A model generated the notes under the pieces. The model was not told the DNA's origin, ran no database searches, and saw only the letters and a list, made by a program, of their open reading frames with translations. A stretch of DNA of 64,000 nt, from assembly GCA_934718785.1 (NCBI GenBank), contig CAKVAF010000011.1, forward strand, positions 1 to 64,000, read 5' to 3'. This document shows, one piece after another, positions 42,534 through 51,657 of the stretch. How positions within the stretch are numbered: the first letter of the stretch is position 1; each line of letters starts with the position of its first letter. The DNA comes from an uncultured Campylobacter sp. (GTDB taxonomy: Bacteria; Campylobacterota; Campylobacteria; Campylobacterales; Campylobacteraceae). The translations under genes and the position numbers were made by a program.

Positions 42534-44525
42534 ATGCAATTACTCATTGAAATTGGCGTTGAAGAACTGCCCGCCATACCCCTTTTAAAAACTCTGCCAA
42601 ATATCAAGCAAAAATGGCAAGAAGTGCTTGAAAATCATCATTTAAAAAGCGAATTTGACTTTTTTTATACCCCGCGCCGCTTGGTGCTTTTTCATAAAAA
42701 TTTTGCCGCAAAACAAGCTGATAGTATAGAACAAATCATAGGCGCACCTAAAAATGTAGCTTTTAAAGATGGCAAATTAAGCCCTGCTGGATCAAGTTTT
42801 TTGCAAAAAACGGGGCTAAAAGAAAACGAGATTGAGTTTAAAGAGATTAAGGGTAAGGAAGTTTTGTATTTTGAAAAAAAAATCGAGGGTAAAAAAAGTG
42901 ATGAAGTGCTACCTTTGATGATAGAAACTTGGCTCAAAAGCTTAAATTTTGGCAAGTCTATGCGCTGGGGTAAGGGCGAGTTTGAGTTCATACGCCCTAT
43001 TCGCTCTTTAGTTTGTGTGCTAGGAGATGAAAATGTTCATTTTAGCGCTTTTGGGGTAAATTCTTCTAAAAAAACTTTCGTTCATCGAAGCGTAAGCTAT
43101 GATTTAAAGGGCTTTGAGAGCATTGATGAGTATTTTAAGCTTTTGAGAGAAAATTTTGTGATTTTAGATCAAAATAAGCGCCGCGCGCGTATAAAAGAGC
43201 AAATGAGCGCACTTTGTGCTAAAAATGCACTCATTTTAGAAGAAGATAACGAGCTTTTAAATGAAGTTGTAGCCATTACTGAGTATCCTAGCACGCTTTT
43301 AGGCGGCTTTGAAAAGGAGTTTTTAAAGCTACCTAGTGAAGTCATCATCACTTCAATGCGCGAAAATCAGCGCTATTTTGCACTCTTTAACAAAGAAAAT
43401 TTAAGCAATCATTTCATCGTCATCGCAAACGCCATTTGTGATGATTTTTCGCAAATTATTGCGGGTAATGAAAGGGTTTTAAGAGCAAGGCTTGCTGATG
43501 CGATGTTTTTTTATGAAAATGATTTAAAAGAAGGGCTTGTGCCTGAAAAACTTGAGAAAATTCAGTATTTAGAAGGGCTTGGCACACTTAAAGATAAAGT
43601 AGCGCGCGAGCAAGAAATCGCTAAATTTTTATGTGAAATTTATCAAAATGATCAAATTGATGATATTTTGACCGCGCTTAAATACGCTAAGGCTGATTTA
43701 TGCACGCAAATGGTGTATGAGTTTGGCAATTTACAGGGCGTTATGGGCTATTATTATGCTAAAAATCAAGGCTTTAGCGATGCAATTTGCACCGCTATAA
43801 AAGAGCAGTATTTGCCAAATTTTGAGGGTGCGCCCCTGCCAAGCTCGATTTTTTCAAGCATAGTCGCACTCGCAAATAAGCTTGATACCTTAATGGCGCT
43901 TTTTAGTATCAATAAACTTCCAAGCGGCACGAAAGATCCCTACGCTCTTAGGCGCGCAGCCAGCGGGGTGATTAAAATCATCTTAAATTTAGGAAAATCT
44001 TTTGATTTAAAGACTTTTCTAAGCCAAATTTCAAGGCTTTATCAAAACTTTGATGTAAATCTTTTGCTTGATTTTATCTTTGAAAGACTTTTCACGCTCT
44101 ATAGTGCTAATGCTTCTTTCATTAAAGCCACCCTAGCCTCAAATAATAAGGATTTAATTTATGTTGATAAAAGCATTAAAGCCTTAATAAAACTTGCTAA
44201 GGATAGCGATTTTGAGCAAAAATTCTCCACTTTCAAAAGGCTTGCAAATATTGCTGTAAAAAATGATTTTAAAGTCGATGAAAAGCTCTTTGTTTTAGAC
44301 GAAGAAAAAGCACTTTTTAAAGCCTTCAAGGCTTGTAATTTAGGCTCTGAGCCTGAATTTATTTTAAGTGCGCTTTTTGAGCTTAAAGACGTGATTGATA
44401 GCTTTTTTGATAAAGTGATGATTAATGATAAAGATGAAAGGCTTAAAAACAACCGCCAAGCCTTGATTTATCAAATTTATAGCGCATTTTTAGACATCGC
44501 TGACATTAAGGAGCTGAGTTTATGA
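42534..44525 (+). CDS. glyS: Glycyl-tRNA synthetase beta subunit GlyS
   Basis: Beta subunit of the bacterial alpha2-beta2 glycyl-tRNA synthetase, 663 residues. It starts MQLLIEIGVEELPAIPLLKT, a hallmark of GlyS, and shows FYTPRRLVLF, MRWGKGEFEFIRPIRS, HRSVSYDL, MRENQRYFALF, RLADAMFFYENDL and KDPYALRRAASGVIKI. The alpha-subunit gene glyQ is not in the window, as in other Campylobacter, where the two genes are unlinked. Overlaps the downstream peptidase gene by four bases. Confidence 0.95.
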   Translation: MQLLIEIGVEELPAIPLLKTLPNIKQKWQEVLENHHLKSEFDFFYTPRRLVLFHKNFAAKQADSIEQIIGAPKNVAFKDGKLSPAGSSFLQKTGLKENEIEFKEIKGKEVLYFEKKIEGKKSDEVLPLMIETWLKSLNFGKSMRWGKGEFEFIRPIRSLVCVLGDENVHFSAFGVNSSKKTFVHRSVSYDLKGFESIDEYFKLLRENFVILDQNKRRARIKEQMSALCAKNALILEEDNELLNEVVAITEYPSTLLGGFEKEFLKLPSEVIITSMRENQRYFALFNKENLSNHFIVIANAICDDFSQIIAGNERVLRARLADAMFFYENDLKEGLVPEKLEKIQYLEGLGTLKDKVAREQEIAKFLCEIYQNDQIDDILTALKYAKADLCTQMVYEFGNLQGVMGYYYAKNQGFSDAICTAIKEQYLPNFEGAPLPSSIFSSIVALANKLDTLMALFSINKLPSGTKDPYALRRAASGVIKIILNLGKSFDLKTFLSQISRLYQNFDVNLLLDFIFERLFTLYSANASFIKATLASNNKDLIYVDKSIKALIKLAKDSDFEQKFSTFKRLANIAVKNDFKVDEKLFVLDEEKALFKAFKACNLGSEPEFILSALFELKDVIDSFFDKVMINDKDERLKNNRQALIYQIYSAFLDIADIKELSL

Positions 44526-45349
44526 AAAGGCTTTTTTTCATCCTTTTAAGCATTTTTTTTGTGCAAGCTTACGCGCAAGATTTAAACATTATCAAGGGCA
44601 AATCCTTACTTTTAAGCTTTAATAAAGCAAATTTTAAAGAAGCAAGGCTCAATGATAAAAGCCTAATCCCCTTGCCTCATCCCACGAACAAAGATAAAAT
44701 TCTCATTCTCATCACCTCGCCTTATAAAAAGCCCTTAAAAGAAGCGAATTTAAGGCTTGTTTGTAGCGATAAAACCTTGGAATTTAAGATTAAAGGCGAG
44801 CAAGGAACTTATCCTAAAGAAAGCTTGCAAGTGCCAAAACACAAGGTCAGCCCGCCAAAAGAAGTGCAAAAGCGCATCCAAGATGAGCTTAAAATCGCTA
44901 ATCAAGTCTATGCGAGTTTTACCAAAGAAATGTTTTTGAAATCAGCTTTTGAAATGCCCTTAAACTCGGCAATCACAAGCCAGTATGGAAGCGCAAGAGT
45001 CTATAATAACGGCGCATTAGCTAGCTTTCACGGCGGCACTGATTTTAGAGCCCCTACAGGCACGCCCATAAAGGCGGCAAATGATGGTATAGTAAGACTT
45101 TCAATGGATCGCTACTATGCAGGAAAAAGCGTCATTATCGATCACGGCTATAAGATTTTCACGCAATATTATCATTTAGACAAGCTTTTGGTCAAAGAAG
45201 GGCAAAGGGTTAAAAAAGGCGACATCATCGCACTGAGCGGAGCTAGTGGCAGAGTTACAGGCGCGCATCTTCATTTTGGCATTTTTGCAAATGGCACTCA
45301 AATTGACCCCCTTGATTTCATCGCCAAGTTTAATGCTTTATTAAAATAA
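44522..45349 (+). CDS. M23 family (LytM) peptidoglycan peptidase
   Basis: The 275-residue exported protein has a signal peptide ending VQAYAQ and an N-terminal beta domain. The C-terminal LytM domain has the zinc ligands in FHGGTDFRAPTG and AHLHFG, plus GTPIKAANDGIVRL and KIFTQYYHLDK. Both zinc motifs are complete, so it should be catalytic. It is much shorter than the M23 peptidase at 33747. In C. jejuni a peptidase of this size and architecture affects cell shape and motility; orthology is inferred. ATGA overlap with glyS suggests translational coupling. It is followed by a strong hairpin. Confidence 0.85.
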   Translation: MKRLFFILLSIFFVQAYAQDLNIIKGKSLLLSFNKANFKEARLNDKSLIPLPHPTNKDKILILITSPYKKPLKEANLRLVCSDKTLEFKIKGEQGTYPKESLQVPKHKVSPPKEVQKRIQDELKIANQVYASFTKEMFLKSAFEMPLNSAITSQYGSARVYNNGALASFHGGTDFRAPTGTPIKAANDGIVRLSMDRYYAGKSVIIDHGYKIFTQYYHLDKLLVKEGQRVKKGDIIALSGASGRVTGAHLHFGIFANGTQIDPLDFIAKFNALLK

Positions 45350-45377
45350 TCACTAATTTTAAAATCTTACATTTTTA

Positions 45378-45412
45378 AAATCACAAAACCACGCGCCGCT
45401 GTTTTGTGATTT
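45378..45412 (+). repeat. Family-2 hairpin repeat, copy f, between convergent genes
   Basis: A perfect 12-base stem AAATCACAAAAC / GTTTTGTGATTT around the loop CACGCGCCGCT. It sits between the ends of two convergent genes, so it can serve as a bidirectional terminator. Confidence 0.75.
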
Positions 45413-45512
45413 ATTAACAATTAACATAAAGGATTTTACGCCTTGTAATGATGAAAATTTTGCATTGATGATAATAAATTCTTAATCGTTGAATTTAGAA
45501 AATTTAACTATT

Positions 45513-46877
45513 TTATTTAAGTTCTTTTGAATTTAATGTAAAGCTAAATTCGCTGCCTTTGTTAAGCTCTGATTTTATAATGAGGCTTACTTCGTGCATA
45601 TTGAGAATTTTTTTAACCAAAAAAAGCCCGATACCGAAGGAATTTTCGCTTGCAGAGTCGATTTTGTAGAATTTTTTTGTTACAAGCGTGATTTGATTTG
45701 CGGCAATGCCCTTGCCCCTGTCCTTGACGCAAACTAAAGCACCTTGAATGCTAAGTGTAACTTCATCTTGGCTATATTTTAGCGCATTGCTTAAAAGATT
45801 AATAATGACTTGTTCGATTAAAAGCTCGTCTGCAAAGACTTTTGCGCCTACTCCTTCAATCTTTACACGTTCAAAGCCCGGATTTTGCACGATTTTTGCA
45901 CAAAGCTTGAAAATGTCAAATTCTTTTTTATTTAAAGCTTGATAGCTAAGATTGAAAACAAAATTTAATTTATCAGTCAAAGCATTGAGTTTAGCACTTT
46001 GCTGAGAGATTTTTTCAAGTAAATTTGCCTTGAGTGCTTTGTCTGCCATTTTGTCGTTTTTGATGAGATCAAGGCTTAAATCAATCACGCTTAAAGGATT
46101 TTTAAGCTCGTGTGAAATGGCGCTGATGACACTGCTTAATTGGGTATTTTTAAGCGAGATTTTAGCTTCTTGCTTTTTGCTTTGTCTGTCTTTTTTAAGT
46201 AAAAATTCCTTTGTTTTGTAAAGCTTTTGATTGAGCTCGTTAAGCTCTTTAAAAATGGATGAAGAGAGTAAAATTTGTTCTTTTTTATCAATTTTTTCTA
46301 AGAAAATAAGAATTTTTTCAAAGCTCATTCTAAGTTTTTTAGAAAAAATTTGAAGCAAAATAAAAAAGATCAAGCCACAAAAAAACAGCATCCACAAGGC
46401 TTTATTTCCATAATCATAAAGCTGAGAATACCTAGGATAAGTGATTAAAATATAGCGGTAATTTTGAAACTCATAGGATTTATAAAAAATTTCATTGCCA
46501 TAAATTTGTGCTTTTTTAAGCACATTGGCTGAGTTTTGAATAAAATAATTAATGAGTTTTTGCGATTCATCGCTTTTTAATGTTTCATTGCTTAGACCAA
46601 AAAGGCTTGAATTTTCATCAATAGAGCTGATTATAAAATTATCCTTAAGGATGATTAAATCAATTCTTGTTTGCTTGGCAAAAGCACTGATATTGCTTGT
46701 ATTAAGCTCATCAATCAAAGAAAAATGCAGCATATCATCGATAGTTTTTAACTTTTGCTCGTATTGATTGATGATAGAAATGTTAAGACTTTGCTTGACA
46801 ACGACATAAAAACCAAAGCTTAATACAAACATAAAAGCGCAAAAAAGCAGGATGAAAATATATTTTGTCTTTAGCAT
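45513..46877 (-). CDS. Sensor histidine kinase of a two-component system
   Basis: The 454-residue membrane kinase has TM helix 1 (about residues 6-27), a periplasmic domain of some 125 residues, TM helix 2 (about 160-178), a coiled coil, the phosphoacceptor His in SAISHELKNPLSVIDLSLDL, and the ATPase motifs: N box INLLSNALKYS, G1 VKDRGKGIA, G2 FGIGLFLVKKI. All catalytic motifs are intact. It is encoded 22 bases after its response regulator. The signal is unknown; the layout resembles the CprS or DccS kinases of C. jejuni but I cannot decide between them. Confidence 0.88.
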   Translation of the reverse strand: MLKTKYIFILLFCAFMFVLSFGFYVVVKQSLNISIINQYEQKLKTIDDMLHFSLIDELNTSNISAFAKQTRIDLIILKDNFIISSIDENSSLFGLSNETLKSDESQKLINYFIQNSANVLKKAQIYGNEIFYKSYEFQNYRYILITYPRYSQLYDYGNKALWMLFFCGLIFFILLQIFSKKLRMSFEKILIFLEKIDKKEQILLSSSIFKELNELNQKLYKTKEFLLKKDRQSKKQEAKISLKNTQLSSVISAISHELKNPLSVIDLSLDLIKNDKMADKALKANLLEKISQQSAKLNALTDKLNFVFNLSYQALNKKEFDIFKLCAKIVQNPGFERVKIEGVGAKVFADELLIEQVIINLLSNALKYSQDEVTLSIQGALVCVKDRGKGIAANQITLVTKKFYKIDSASENSFGIGLFLVKKILNMHEVSLIIKSELNKGSEFSFTLNSKELK

Positions 46878-46899
46878 TAAAAGCCTTTATAGCAAGCTT

Positions 46900-47556
46900 T
46901 TAGCACAGCTTATAGCCCACGCCGCGCACATTTTGAATATAGTCTTTAAGTTTTGGAATTTTATTTCTAAGCCTTGTGATAGCGATATTTATGCTTTTAT
47001 CGCTGATACTATCATTTTGCCACACATTTTCACTTAAAAAATGACGACTCAGTAAAATACCTTTGTTTTCGAAAAAGCAACGCAAAAGCTCATAATCTAA
47101 ATTTGAAATTTTAAGCTTTTCATCTTTCATAAAAAGCTCGTGATTTTCTAAATCTAGGCTAAATTCTTTATAAATGAGCTTTTCACTTTGCTTTTTGCTA
47201 CGTTTTAAAAGCGCTTTGATCCTGAGTAAAAGCTCATTAAAATCAAAAGGCTTAGTGATATAATCATCACAACCGCTCTCAAAGCCTTGTAAAATATCAC
47301 TTTGCAAGGTCTTTGCAGTGAGAAAAATCACGGGCTCATCATAGCCTCTTTTGCGAAGATTTAGAATAAAAGGCAAAATATCGCCGCTGGGTAAGTTTCT
47401 ATCAGCGATGATGAGATCGATTTCTTCTTCTTCGAGCAGATTTTCAAGGTTTAAAAAATCAAAAAGACTTAAAAGCTCATATCCTTGACTTTTAAGTCTA
47501 AGGCTCAAAAGCTCGTTTAAATCTTTATCATCTTCGATCAATAATATCTTGCTCAT
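46900..47556 (-). CDS. OmpR-family DNA-binding response regulator
   Basis: The 218-residue regulator has a receiver domain with acidic pair D9-D10, phosphoacceptor D52 (IIADRNLPSGD), LTAK and TKPFDFNELL. A winged-helix effector domain follows, with LSNLDYELLRCFFENKGILLSR and the recognition helix SINIAITRLRNKI, ending VRGVGYKL. Cognate partner of the kinase encoded next to it. Targets are unknown. Confidence 0.9.
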   Translation of the reverse strand: MSKILLIEDDKDLNELLSLRLKSQGYELLSLFDFLNLENLLEEEEIDLIIADRNLPSGDILPFILNLRKRGYDEPVIFLTAKTLQSDILQGFESGCDDYITKPFDFNELLLRIKALLKRSKKQSEKLIYKEFSLDLENHELFMKDEKLKISNLDYELLRCFFENKGILLSRHFLSENVWQNDSISDKSINIAITRLRNKIPKLKDYIQNVRGVGYKLC

Positions 47557-47866
47557 TTTTAGTTCTCTTATGATGATTTGGTTTTTTGAGTGTTTTTAAA
47601 TTTCTACCCTGCTCCGCTTCTAAGCCTTGCAGTGGCGCAATTTAAATCCCTTAAATGATAAAAACTAAATTATAAAAACTAGCTTTTATCAAAATTTAAA
47701 AAGCAAAATATTTTTGAGTGGCTTTGTAAATTGCAGGGATTTTTTGGGCGGATAATTAATCTGCCAAGCAAGAAAAATTCAAGCTCCCACAAAGCCAGCA
47801 AAAAGACGCGCCACTTTCAAGCTCGCTTAAAAGCAAAGCCTAATTTTTGCTAAATTCCAAAGTCTT
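47557..47866 (+). other. 310-bp gene-free stretch between serA and the two-component operon
   Basis: It should hold the promoter of the response-regulator gene on the minus strand. The only structure I see is a short hairpin GGCGGAT/ATCTGCC (47747-47765, one G-T pair). I checked for a tRNA or small RNA gene and found none. Confidence 0.45.
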
Positions 47867-49450
47867 TTAAATTTCAGCATATCTTGCAAACACACAAGGC
47901 TTAAGTGCATTCAGCTCATCAAGCAAATCCTTACTCACCCCATCATCAATACGAATGACTGCTAAAGCATAACCCGAGCCATCGCGTCCCAGTCTAAAAT
48001 CAGCGATATTGATATTTTTCTTTGCTAAAATGTCGCTAATGGTAGCGATGACGCCGGGCACATCTTCGTTTTTAAAGATGATCATCTTACCCTTTGGCTT
48101 AAAATCTGTTTTAAAGCCATTAAGCTCAACAATGCGCGGTTCATTCTCATCAAAAATCGTCCCTGCAATCGCAAAATTCGCATCGCCTGTCGAAATTTTC
48201 ACACAAAGCTTGTTTTTATAGCCACTTTGTGCTAAAACTTCATAAGATAAATCAATGCCCTTATCCTTAGCCACAAACTCGGCATTGAGATAATTAATGC
48301 TATCTCCTAATATGCTTTTAAGCGCTCCCACAACAGCAAAAGTGAGCATGGATTTTGCAAACTCAGCGATCTTGCCCTCAGCTTCAAGCTTGATACTTTG
48401 AATCGCTCCTTTTTGAATTTGCGCGCACAAAAAGGCCATTTTTGAAACAAGCTCGATATAAGGAGCTGCAAAGTCCGGTAAATCCTCAGTTTTAATAGGC
48501 AAATTTAAAGCATTCGCAAAGCTGATATCTCGCGCTGCGTTTAGGGCATTTTCACAAGCTTGAATGGCGATATTTCTTTGACTCTCAAGCGTGTTTGCAC
48601 CCAAATGTGCGGTGGCTGAGACATTTTCAAAGTCTAAAATCGCGTTATTTGTCGCGGGTTCTTTGTCAAAAACATCAATGCCCAGCCAAGCGATTTTCCC
48701 ACTCTCAAGCCCAGCTTTTAAGGCTTCTTCAATGTAAAGCCCACCGCGCGCGCAGTTAATGAGCCTAATGCCTTCTTTCATTTTTTTAAGCTCATCAAAC
48801 CCTATCATCGCGGTGGTTTCTTTAGTTTTTGGGGTATGAATAGTGATGAAATCACTTTGTGTTAAGATATCGTCTAAATTTGTGGTATAACTCATGTCTA
48901 AATCCGTGACTTTAGCAGGATTGATATAAGGATCGTAAGCTAGAATTTTCATGCCAAAAGCCTTAGCGCGAATAGCCACGCGAGAGCCGATGTTACCAAA
49001 GCCTATAATTCCAAGCGTTTTATCCTTTAGCTCTACGCCATACCATTTTTCGCGCTTCCACTCGCGCTCTAATTTAAGATGATTACAAGCATTTGTAAAA
49101 GATCGGGCCGCGCAAAGTAAATGCGCCATCGTAAGCTCCACCGCAGCGATGGTGTTGGCAGTAGGCACGTTCATCACGATAACGCCTCTTTTGCTCGCTT
49201 CTGCTATATTGACATTATCCACGCCCACACCCGCGCGCACCAAAGCCTTTAAATGAGGTGCAGCATTTAAAAAGGCTTCATCCACATCGGTCGAACTTCT
49301 AGTAATCGCCACATCCACATCTTTTAAAAGGCTTAAAAGCTCGTCCTTTGGCACTTTTGCCGCTTCGATCAAATCAATATCATCGGCCTTTCTTAAAATT
49401 TCAAAACCCTCATCTAAAATCGCATCACAAACGATGATTTTCTTTTTCAT
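47867..49450 (-). CDS. serA: D-3-phosphoglycerate dehydrogenase SerA
   Basis: First enzyme of serine synthesis, 527 residues from the ATG at 49450. This start has AAAGGAG eight bases upstream and overlaps the previous stop as ATGA; the TTG two codons earlier is too near the ribosome site. NAD-binding GIIGFGNIGSRVA, substrate site VRAGVGVDNV, catalytic RGGLYIEEAL and the His of ATAHLGANT are present. Then come the intervening domain and a C-terminal ACT domain (FKNEDVPGVIATISDILAKK), the long SerA type that senses serine. Last gene of the pheS-to-serA string. Confidence 0.94.
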   Translation of the reverse strand: MKKKIIVCDAILDEGFEILRKADDIDLIEAAKVPKDELLSLLKDVDVAITRSSTDVDEAFLNAAPHLKALVRAGVGVDNVNIAEASKRGVIVMNVPTANTIAAVELTMAHLLCAARSFTNACNHLKLEREWKREKWYGVELKDKTLGIIGFGNIGSRVAIRAKAFGMKILAYDPYINPAKVTDLDMSYTTNLDDILTQSDFITIHTPKTKETTAMIGFDELKKMKEGIRLINCARGGLYIEEALKAGLESGKIAWLGIDVFDKEPATNNAILDFENVSATAHLGANTLESQRNIAIQACENALNAARDISFANALNLPIKTEDLPDFAAPYIELVSKMAFLCAQIQKGAIQSIKLEAEGKIAEFAKSMLTFAVVGALKSILGDSINYLNAEFVAKDKGIDLSYEVLAQSGYKNKLCVKISTGDANFAIAGTIFDENEPRIVELNGFKTDFKPKGKMIIFKNEDVPGVIATISDILAKKNINIADFRLGRDGSGYALAVIRIDDGVSKDLLDELNALKPCVFARYAEI

Positions 49451-49935
49451 AGCCAAATCTCCTTTATTTCAGTATGTATGTCATAGACAAGTAGCCTTTT
49501 TTTGATGTCTTCAAGCAAGGTTTTATTATCCGTGTCTAAAAAAATTTTGGTCTCTTCGCCGGTATGAATGAGCGAATATTTAACTTCAAAGAAATTTAAA
49601 GTCTGCTTGAGACAAAAAAGTGAATAAATGTCATTTTTATCGATTAAAAGTTGATAGTATTTGTTTTTAGGAGCAAAGGCGCTTGTATCAGGCGTGAAGA
49701 CCATAGAAAAATACTCAGCTGCGGGCGCGTAATCCTTTGCCTTGAGTTTAGCGAGCTTATCTTGCCACTGTAAAGGCGTATAAGAAGTGCTTTGGCTTTG
49801 ATTTGTCTCGCTTTCTTCAAGCACATTGCTTTCGCCCTCATAAATGAGTGCATTTGCCTTAAACACATACACTAAAGCCACAATCAAAGCTAAAAAAAGC
49901 AGGGCTAAAACGATAAAAAAGCTATATTTTTTCAT
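49447..49935 (-). CDS. Membrane-anchored protein of unknown function between rpsA and serA
   Basis: A 162-residue protein with a single N-terminal transmembrane segment (residues 5-25) and a soluble, probably periplasmic, C-terminal part. A low-complexity Glu/Ser/Gln linker (ESETNQSQS) follows the anchor. The C-terminal domain has an alternating alpha/beta pattern (LIDKNDIYSLFCLKQTL, FFEVKYSLIHTGEETKIFL) but no motif I recognise. It sits 15 bases after rpsA and overlaps serA by ATGA, the same place as an uncharacterised gene in C. jejuni. Confidence 0.75.
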   Translation of the reverse strand: MKKYSFFIVLALLFLALIVALVYVFKANALIYEGESNVLEESETNQSQSTSYTPLQWQDKLAKLKAKDYAPAAEYFSMVFTPDTSAFAPKNKYYQLLIDKNDIYSLFCLKQTLNFFEVKYSLIHTGEETKIFLDTDNKTLLEDIKKRLLVYDIHTEIKEIWL

Positions 49936-49950
49936 CCTACTTTCCTAAAT

Positions 49951-51591
49951 TTAAGAAAGTTTTTCCTTGATAATATCTCCTAAAGTTACCTTATCTTCAT
50001 TATTTAGCTCTTTAAGAACTTGTCTTTCTTTTATTCTTTGTAAATTTTTCACACTGAGACGAATGTGATGCTTTTTCTCATCAATCAAACTTATCGCAAC
50101 TTCTATTTCAGCGTCTTTTTTAAGCTCTTCTAAGTCCTTAGCGCTAATATCTTCTTTGTGAATGAGCGCATCAATTCCTGGCTCAAGCTCCACAAAGACA
50201 CCAAAGTTTTTAATGTCTTTGATTTTACCCCTTACAATGTCGCCTGCTTTGTGGCTTTTAGCGTAGTTTTGTATAGGACTTGTGCTAAGCTCTCTTAAAG
50301 AAAGGGATATTTTTTGTTTTTCGCTGTCAATTTTAATGATTTTTACCTCAATTTCATCGCCAGCCTTAAACAAATCTTTGCATTTGACATTTCTATCCCA
50401 TGAAGAATCTTCATTATGCAAAAGCCCCTCGACATTATCAATCTTTATAAAGGCTCCAAAAGCAGTAAGCGAGACTACTTTTCCTTTGACAATATCACCC
50501 ACCTTATACTTTTTTAAAAACTCATCAAAAGGCTTATCTAAAAGGGCTTTTAAAGATACTCGCAAACGCCTTGCCTCAGGATTGATCTCGATAACTTCGA
50601 CTTCAAGCTCTTGATTTTTGCTAATGTATTCCTTAGGATGTTTAATATTTTTATCCCAAGAAATTTCGCTAATATGCAAAAAACCCTCGATATCATTTCC
50701 CAAATCTACAAAAGCACCGTAATTTTCGATATTTGAGACGACCACCTTAATCGTATCTCCCACATCCAAAGCCCCTTTTATCTCGCTCCAAGGATCAGGT
50801 AAAGCCGCTTTTATAGATAGTGATAAATGCTTTTTATCGCTGTCATATTTGAGCGCTTTTACCTTGACTTTGTCGCCTTCTTTATAAAGTGCGCTAGGAT
50901 TTACATGCCCCTTGTATGAAATTTCACTATAATGCACGAGTCCGTCAACACCCTCAACATTCACAAACATTCCATAACTTGTGATTTTTTTAATAATTCC
51001 TTCTAAAATTTTATCCTCTTGTAAAAGCTCACTCACGATTTCTTTGCGTTTTTTACGCTCTTCATCGACGATTTTTTTGCGAGACACTACCACGCTTTGT
51101 TCGTCTTTATCAATTTTTATGATTTTTACTTTTAAGCTTTTACCTAGGGCATTATCCTTTGTATTAAAGTGTGATTTAGGTAAGAAAAACTCCACACCAT
51201 CATTATCCACGCAAACAAAGCCGCCCTTATTTTTTTCTATGATTTTCACATCCACGAAAGGCTCGCTATTTTCATCATAATTTTTAATAAACTCAATGAC
51301 CTTTTTCTTTCTCAAAGCCTTCTTATGAGACAAAAGAGCCCTGCCTGAGTGGCTCCCTGTAATTGCGACTTCTATCGTATCGCCCGCTTTAAAATCTCCA
51401 TCAAGCTCGCTTAAAGGCAAAATGCCCTCTGATTTCTTGCCAATATCCACAAAAGCTTCATCGCCATCTATTTTAACAATCACGCCCGTTGTCACAGAAG
51501 AATCGTGCTTATTGTCATACTGCTTTAAAAGCTCTTCGAAATTTTCGGCTTCAAAATCCTCAAATTTGGCCTCTTTGTTTGCCTCGTTCAT
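49951..51591 (-). CDS. rpsA: 30S ribosomal protein S1
   Basis: The 546-residue protein is made of six S1 RNA-binding domains. Clear repeats of the type GTIKVVVSNIENYGAFVDLG, ITSYGMFVNVEGVDGLVHYS and ALTAFGAFIKIDNVEGLLHN are visible. S1 binds mRNA at the ribosome and helps start translation of weakly structured or leaderless messages, fitting a genome with many non-ATG starts. AAGAAGGACC precedes the ATG, and a TATAAT box reads on the minus strand at 51628-51633, so rpsA has its own promoter within the string. Confidence 0.95.
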   Translation of the reverse strand: MNEANKEAKFEDFEAENFEELLKQYDNKHDSSVTTGVIVKIDGDEAFVDIGKKSEGILPLSELDGDFKAGDTIEVAITGSHSGRALLSHKKALRKKKVIEFIKNYDENSEPFVDVKIIEKNKGGFVCVDNDGVEFFLPKSHFNTKDNALGKSLKVKIIKIDKDEQSVVVSRKKIVDEERKKRKEIVSELLQEDKILEGIIKKITSYGMFVNVEGVDGLVHYSEISYKGHVNPSALYKEGDKVKVKALKYDSDKKHLSLSIKAALPDPWSEIKGALDVGDTIKVVVSNIENYGAFVDLGNDIEGFLHISEISWDKNIKHPKEYISKNQELEVEVIEINPEARRLRVSLKALLDKPFDEFLKKYKVGDIVKGKVVSLTAFGAFIKIDNVEGLLHNEDSSWDRNVKCKDLFKAGDEIEVKIIKIDSEKQKISLSLRELSTSPIQNYAKSHKAGDIVRGKIKDIKNFGVFVELEPGIDALIHKEDISAKDLEELKKDAEIEVAISLIDEKKHHIRLSVKNLQRIKERQVLKELNNEDKVTLGDIIKEKLS

Positions 51592-51627
51592 CGTGGTCCT
51601 TCTTTAAATAAAATAAAATCGAGCCTG

Positions 51628-51633
51628 ATTATA
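51628..51633 (-). promoter_or_regulatory. -10 promoter box for rpsA
   Basis: On the minus strand: AAGATATAATCAGG, TATAAT about 37 bases before the rpsA ATG, in the 66-base gap after ispH. Confidence 0.55.
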
Positions 51634-51657
51634 TCTTAATTTTTCTTTACATTAGCT

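Noticed and set aside
47557..47866. Possible tRNA or small RNA gene in the gap before the two-component operon
   Set aside because: Only one weak hairpin is seen; there is no cloverleaf, CCA end or promoter pattern I can support.
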